This document shows, piece after piece, positions 21,168 through 23,358 of a DNA stretch of 23,358 bases. The stretch spans positions 1 to 23,358 of the forward strand of contig DMBU01000076.1 of assembly GCA_003446015.1 (NCBI GenBank), written 5' to 3'. The position numbers were made by a program, and so were the translations under genes. The notes under the pieces were generated by a model. The model was not told the origin of the DNA. It did no database searches and worked only from the letters and a program-made list of their open reading frames with translations. The DNA comes from Bacteroidales bacterium. GTDB taxonomy: Bacteria; Bacteroidota; Bacteroidia; Bacteroidales; UBA12077. The stretch's first letter is position 1, and every line of letters starts with the position of its first letter.

Positions 21168-21365
21168 TTATAAATTTTGCAGGTCCTCAACTGTTTCATT
21201 TATTTCTTCTTCCGACAGTCCTTTTTCTTTGGCTGCATCTTCCAGTGTACCCCAAATTGGCTCGCCACAAGCGATACATTTTATTCCTTTCTCCATTAAA
21301 TATTTCACTGATTGCGGAACGGTTTCTATGAGTTCTTCTATGGTAATTTCTTTGGTAATTTTCAT
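21168..21365 (-). CDS. DUF1858 domain protein
   Basis: A 65-residue protein consisting of one DUF1858 domain, a small helical domain of unknown function found alone or fused to redox proteins in anaerobes. It starts KITKEITIEELIETVPQSV, followed by a CIACGEP segment with Cys30 and Cys33, then WGTLEDAAKEKGLSEEEI. The C-x2-C suggests metal, cluster or thiol chemistry, but no activity is established. It follows the MATE exporter on the same strand after a 50-base gap and could be co-transcribed with it. The function is not evident from context. Confidence 0.88.
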   Translation of the reverse strand: MKITKEITIEELIETVPQSVKYLMEKGIKCIACGEPIWGTLEDAAKEKGLSEEEINETVEDLQNL

Positions 21366-21417
21366 TTCAGTTAGATTTTATTCGATAGACATTTAAACAT
21401 CCAAAATGTTCAAACCC

Positions 21418-22719
21418 TTACGTAAGTTGATTATATATTGCTTTGGGAGCATAAATACTTAAGCTTATAAATCTTGCAATCATAAAAAGCATGAATGCTG
21501 CCCATAATCCATGATTGTAAAAGAAATGATGTAAAATAAAATAGAACGGTACGAAAACCAAAAAAGTTGAAATCAACATGGCATTTCGCATACTTGCAGA
21601 CGCCGTGGCACCTATAAAAATACCATCCCAAATGAATGCCCCAAATGTTAAGACTGGAATTAAATAAACCCAGAACAAATAGGGTTGAATATCTTGAAGA
21701 ACTTCTACATTATTTGTTAAAATTTTTAATAGGATATTATCAGCAAAAAAATAGATTGAGGTAAAAATAACTGACAGGATGATCCCCCAATAAAATAACA
21801 ACTTAGTAATCTTTACTAAATTTGTTTTGTTTTTTGCTCCGAAATATCTTCCTGCTAAAGCTTCACCTGCATATGCAAATCCATCTACCATATATGCGTA
21901 AATTGTAAAAAATTGAAGTAATAAAGTATTTACCGCCAATAATGTATCACCATATTTAGCCGATTTTGCTGTAAAAAATGACAATGCAAAAACCAGGCTC
22001 ATGGTGCGAATAAAGATGTCTTTGTTTACATTAAAAAATCTTTTTAAAGCACTTCTGTTTAGAATTTCATTTTTGTTAAAGTAAGATTTTAGTCTTTTAG
22101 AATGTTTAGATAAAAACAAAAGTGCAATAATTAATCCTGTGTACTGTGCAAGAACAGTTCCCAATGCAACTCCATCGGATTTCATTCCGAATACTTTAAT
22201 AAACAAAATATTAAATATAATATTCAACAGATTAATTACAATCGCCAGTATCATTGGGATTTTTGCATTTTGCATTCCAATATACCAACCCGAAATGGAA
22301 TATATAGCCAATGTAGCAGGGGCTGCCCATATTCGAATGTAAAAATATTGTCGTGCAAAGAATTCAACTTCATCACTTCCATTGATGATAAAAAAACTCA
22401 ATAAATCAATTGGTTTTTGGATGATTAGCAGAAAAATTGAACCTAAGGCACCAACAAAAATAGCCCGGTATAAAACTTGAAAGCTCTCTCGAAGGTCCTT
22501 TTTGCCGTATGATTGAGCTGTAAAACCACTGGTTCCCATTCTTAAAAAGCTAAATCCCCAGTAAATAAAATTAAAGATCATGCTTCCAATGGCAATTGCT
22601 CCTATGTAAACCTTCGAATCTAAATGACCGACCAGGGCCAGATCAACAATCCCAAGCAAAGGAATGGTAATATTACTAATGATGTTTGGTATGGCAATAT
22701 TTAATATTTTCCTGTTCAA
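21418..22719 (-). CDS. MATE-family efflux transporter (DinF-like)
   Basis: A 433-residue integral membrane protein with about 12 hydrophobic helices in two halves, the plan of the MATE multidrug/toxin exporters that use sodium or proton gradients. The first helix contains NIAIPNIISNITIPLLGIVD, whose Pro and Asp (residues 9-28) are typical of the family. FLRMGTSGFTAQSYGKKDLRE (58-78) is a DinF-subgroup mark. The protein lies divergently from the superoxide dismutase gene, with about 130 bases between. Substrates cannot be predicted. Confidence 0.9.
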   Translation of the reverse strand: MNRKILNIAIPNIISNITIPLLGIVDLALVGHLDSKVYIGAIAIGSMIFNFIYWGFSFLRMGTSGFTAQSYGKKDLRESFQVLYRAIFVGALGSIFLLIIQKPIDLLSFFIINGSDEVEFFARQYFYIRIWAAPATLAIYSISGWYIGMQNAKIPMILAIVINLLNIIFNILFIKVFGMKSDGVALGTVLAQYTGLIIALLFLSKHSKRLKSYFNKNEILNRSALKRFFNVNKDIFIRTMSLVFALSFFTAKSAKYGDTLLAVNTLLLQFFTIYAYMVDGFAYAGEALAGRYFGAKNKTNLVKITKLLFYWGIILSVIFTSIYFFADNILLKILTNNVEVLQDIQPYLFWVYLIPVLTFGAFIWDGIFIGATASASMRNAMLISTFLVFVPFYFILHHFFYNHGLWAAFMLFMIARFISLSIYAPKAIYNQLT

Positions 22720-22850
22720 AGATTCTGATTTTAGAATACGAAAATAATTTTTTAAAAAAGATTAAACAATCGGATTTATTCTTTGTTATAAAGTTTAGTT
22801 AATTAGAATGAATCTAAATTGAATTGTTTAACTTTTAAAATATATAAATT

Positions 22851-23358
22851 ATGGCTTTTGAATTACCAAAATTAGGATATGATTATGATGCACTAGAACC
22901 TTATATTGATGCCAGAACAATGGAAATACATCATACAAAGCATCACGCAGGATATACAAATAATTTGAATAATGCAATAAAAGGTACTGATTTAGAGAAC
23001 AAATCAATTGAAGATATATTAAAGAATATTTCAAAACAATCGGTAGCAGTAAGAAATAACGGTGGTGGTTTTTATAATCACAAATTGTTTTGGGAAATCA
23101 TGTCACCAAAAGGGGGAGGTGAACCAAGCGGAAAATTACTTGATGCTATTGGAAAGGATTTTGGCTCATTTGCTGAATTTAAAGAACTATTTAATAAAGC
23201 TGCAGCTACTCGGTTTGGATCAGGTTGGGCATGGCTGGTAAACCAAAATGGGAAATTAGTTGTTTCATCAACTCCAAATCAGGATAATCCTTTAATGGAT
23301 TTAGCTGAAGTAAAAGGAACTCCGATATTAGGTCTTGATGTTTGGGAACATGCTTATT
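22851..23358 (+). CDS. Fe/Mn superoxide dismutase, 5' part (runs off the window)
   Basis: Dismutates superoxide to oxygen and peroxide in the cytoplasm. From the ATG at 22851, 169 codons are visible before the window ends without a stop. The start, FELPKLGYDYDALEPYID, is typical of the iron/manganese family, and metal ligands His27 (MEIHHTKHH), His77 (NNGGGFYNHKLFW), Asp163 and His167 (LDVWEHAY) are present. The GG before the second ligand leans to the manganese or cambialistic type, but the metal cannot be fixed from this. About 30 residues are missing at the C-terminus. It gives oxidative-stress protection next to an otherwise anaerobic gene set. Confidence 0.96.
   Translation, partial: MAFELPKLGYDYDALEPYIDARTMEIHHTKHHAGYTNNLNNAIKGTDLENKSIEDILKNISKQSVAVRNNGGGFYNHKLFWEIMSPKGGGEPSGKLLDAIGKDFGSFAEFKELFNKAAATRFGSGWAWLVNQNGKLVVSSTPNQDNPLMDLAEVKGTPILGLDVWEHAY

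Noticed and set aside
22849..23034. Minus-strand frame of 61 codons at the right end
   Set aside because: It is antisense to the clearly recognisable superoxide dismutase gene.

Overview
The window looks like a low-GC chromosome segment of a Bacteroidota bacterium, most likely an anaerobic or facultatively anaerobic member of the Bacteroidales/Marinilabiliales type. The rank below phylum is inference. The signs are a type IX secretion sorting domain, a single-chain E1 alpha/beta 2-oxoacid dehydrogenase, the futalosine (Mqn) menaquinone route, NrfHA, few Shine-Dalgarno sites, TAnnTTTG promoter elements and intergenic palindromic repeats of the kind common in this phylum.

Region 1 (1-5783) is a molybdenum cofactor locus on the plus strand. 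It holds the probable end of moeA, a compact moaA, moaC, a two-helix membrane protein, a MOSC protein, a MOSC-MogA fusion, an HD hydrolase and mobA. A minus-strand protein made of two tandem OB-fold-like halves interrupts it. moaD, moaE and any molybdoenzyme are outside the window.

Region 2 (5761-11272) is on the minus strand. It holds yidD, the ammonia-forming nitrite reductase pair nrfHA with an Fnr-like palindrome upstream, a small soluble protein and the fused E1 enzyme. Region 3 (11401-16126) is on the plus strand: a small Cys-rich membrane protein, an OsmC-like protein lacking its second Cys, and a large secreted GloVer-repeat protein with a T9SS tail whose signal peptide is cut off by a one-base frameshift.

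Region 4 (16146-19906) holds fabD and a PTPS/QueD-folE pterin operon on the minus strand, divergent from the mqnB-mqnD menaquinone operon. Region 5 (20032-23358) holds hldD (LPS heptose), a long inverted repeat, a DUF1858 protein, a MATE exporter and the start of a Fe/Mn superoxide dismutase that runs off the window.

Functionally the window joins anaerobic respiration (menaquinone feeding NrfH, then NrfA) with pterin-based cofactor synthesis. No RNA genes, CRISPR arrays, insertion sequences or integrases were seen. The points most worth checking are the frameshifted secreted protein, the Cys-less MOSC domain fused to MogA beside a Cys-containing MOSC protein, the compact MoaA, the duplicated OB-fold protein, and the GTP cyclohydrolase paired with a PTPS that has the eukaryote-like C-x5-HGH spacing.
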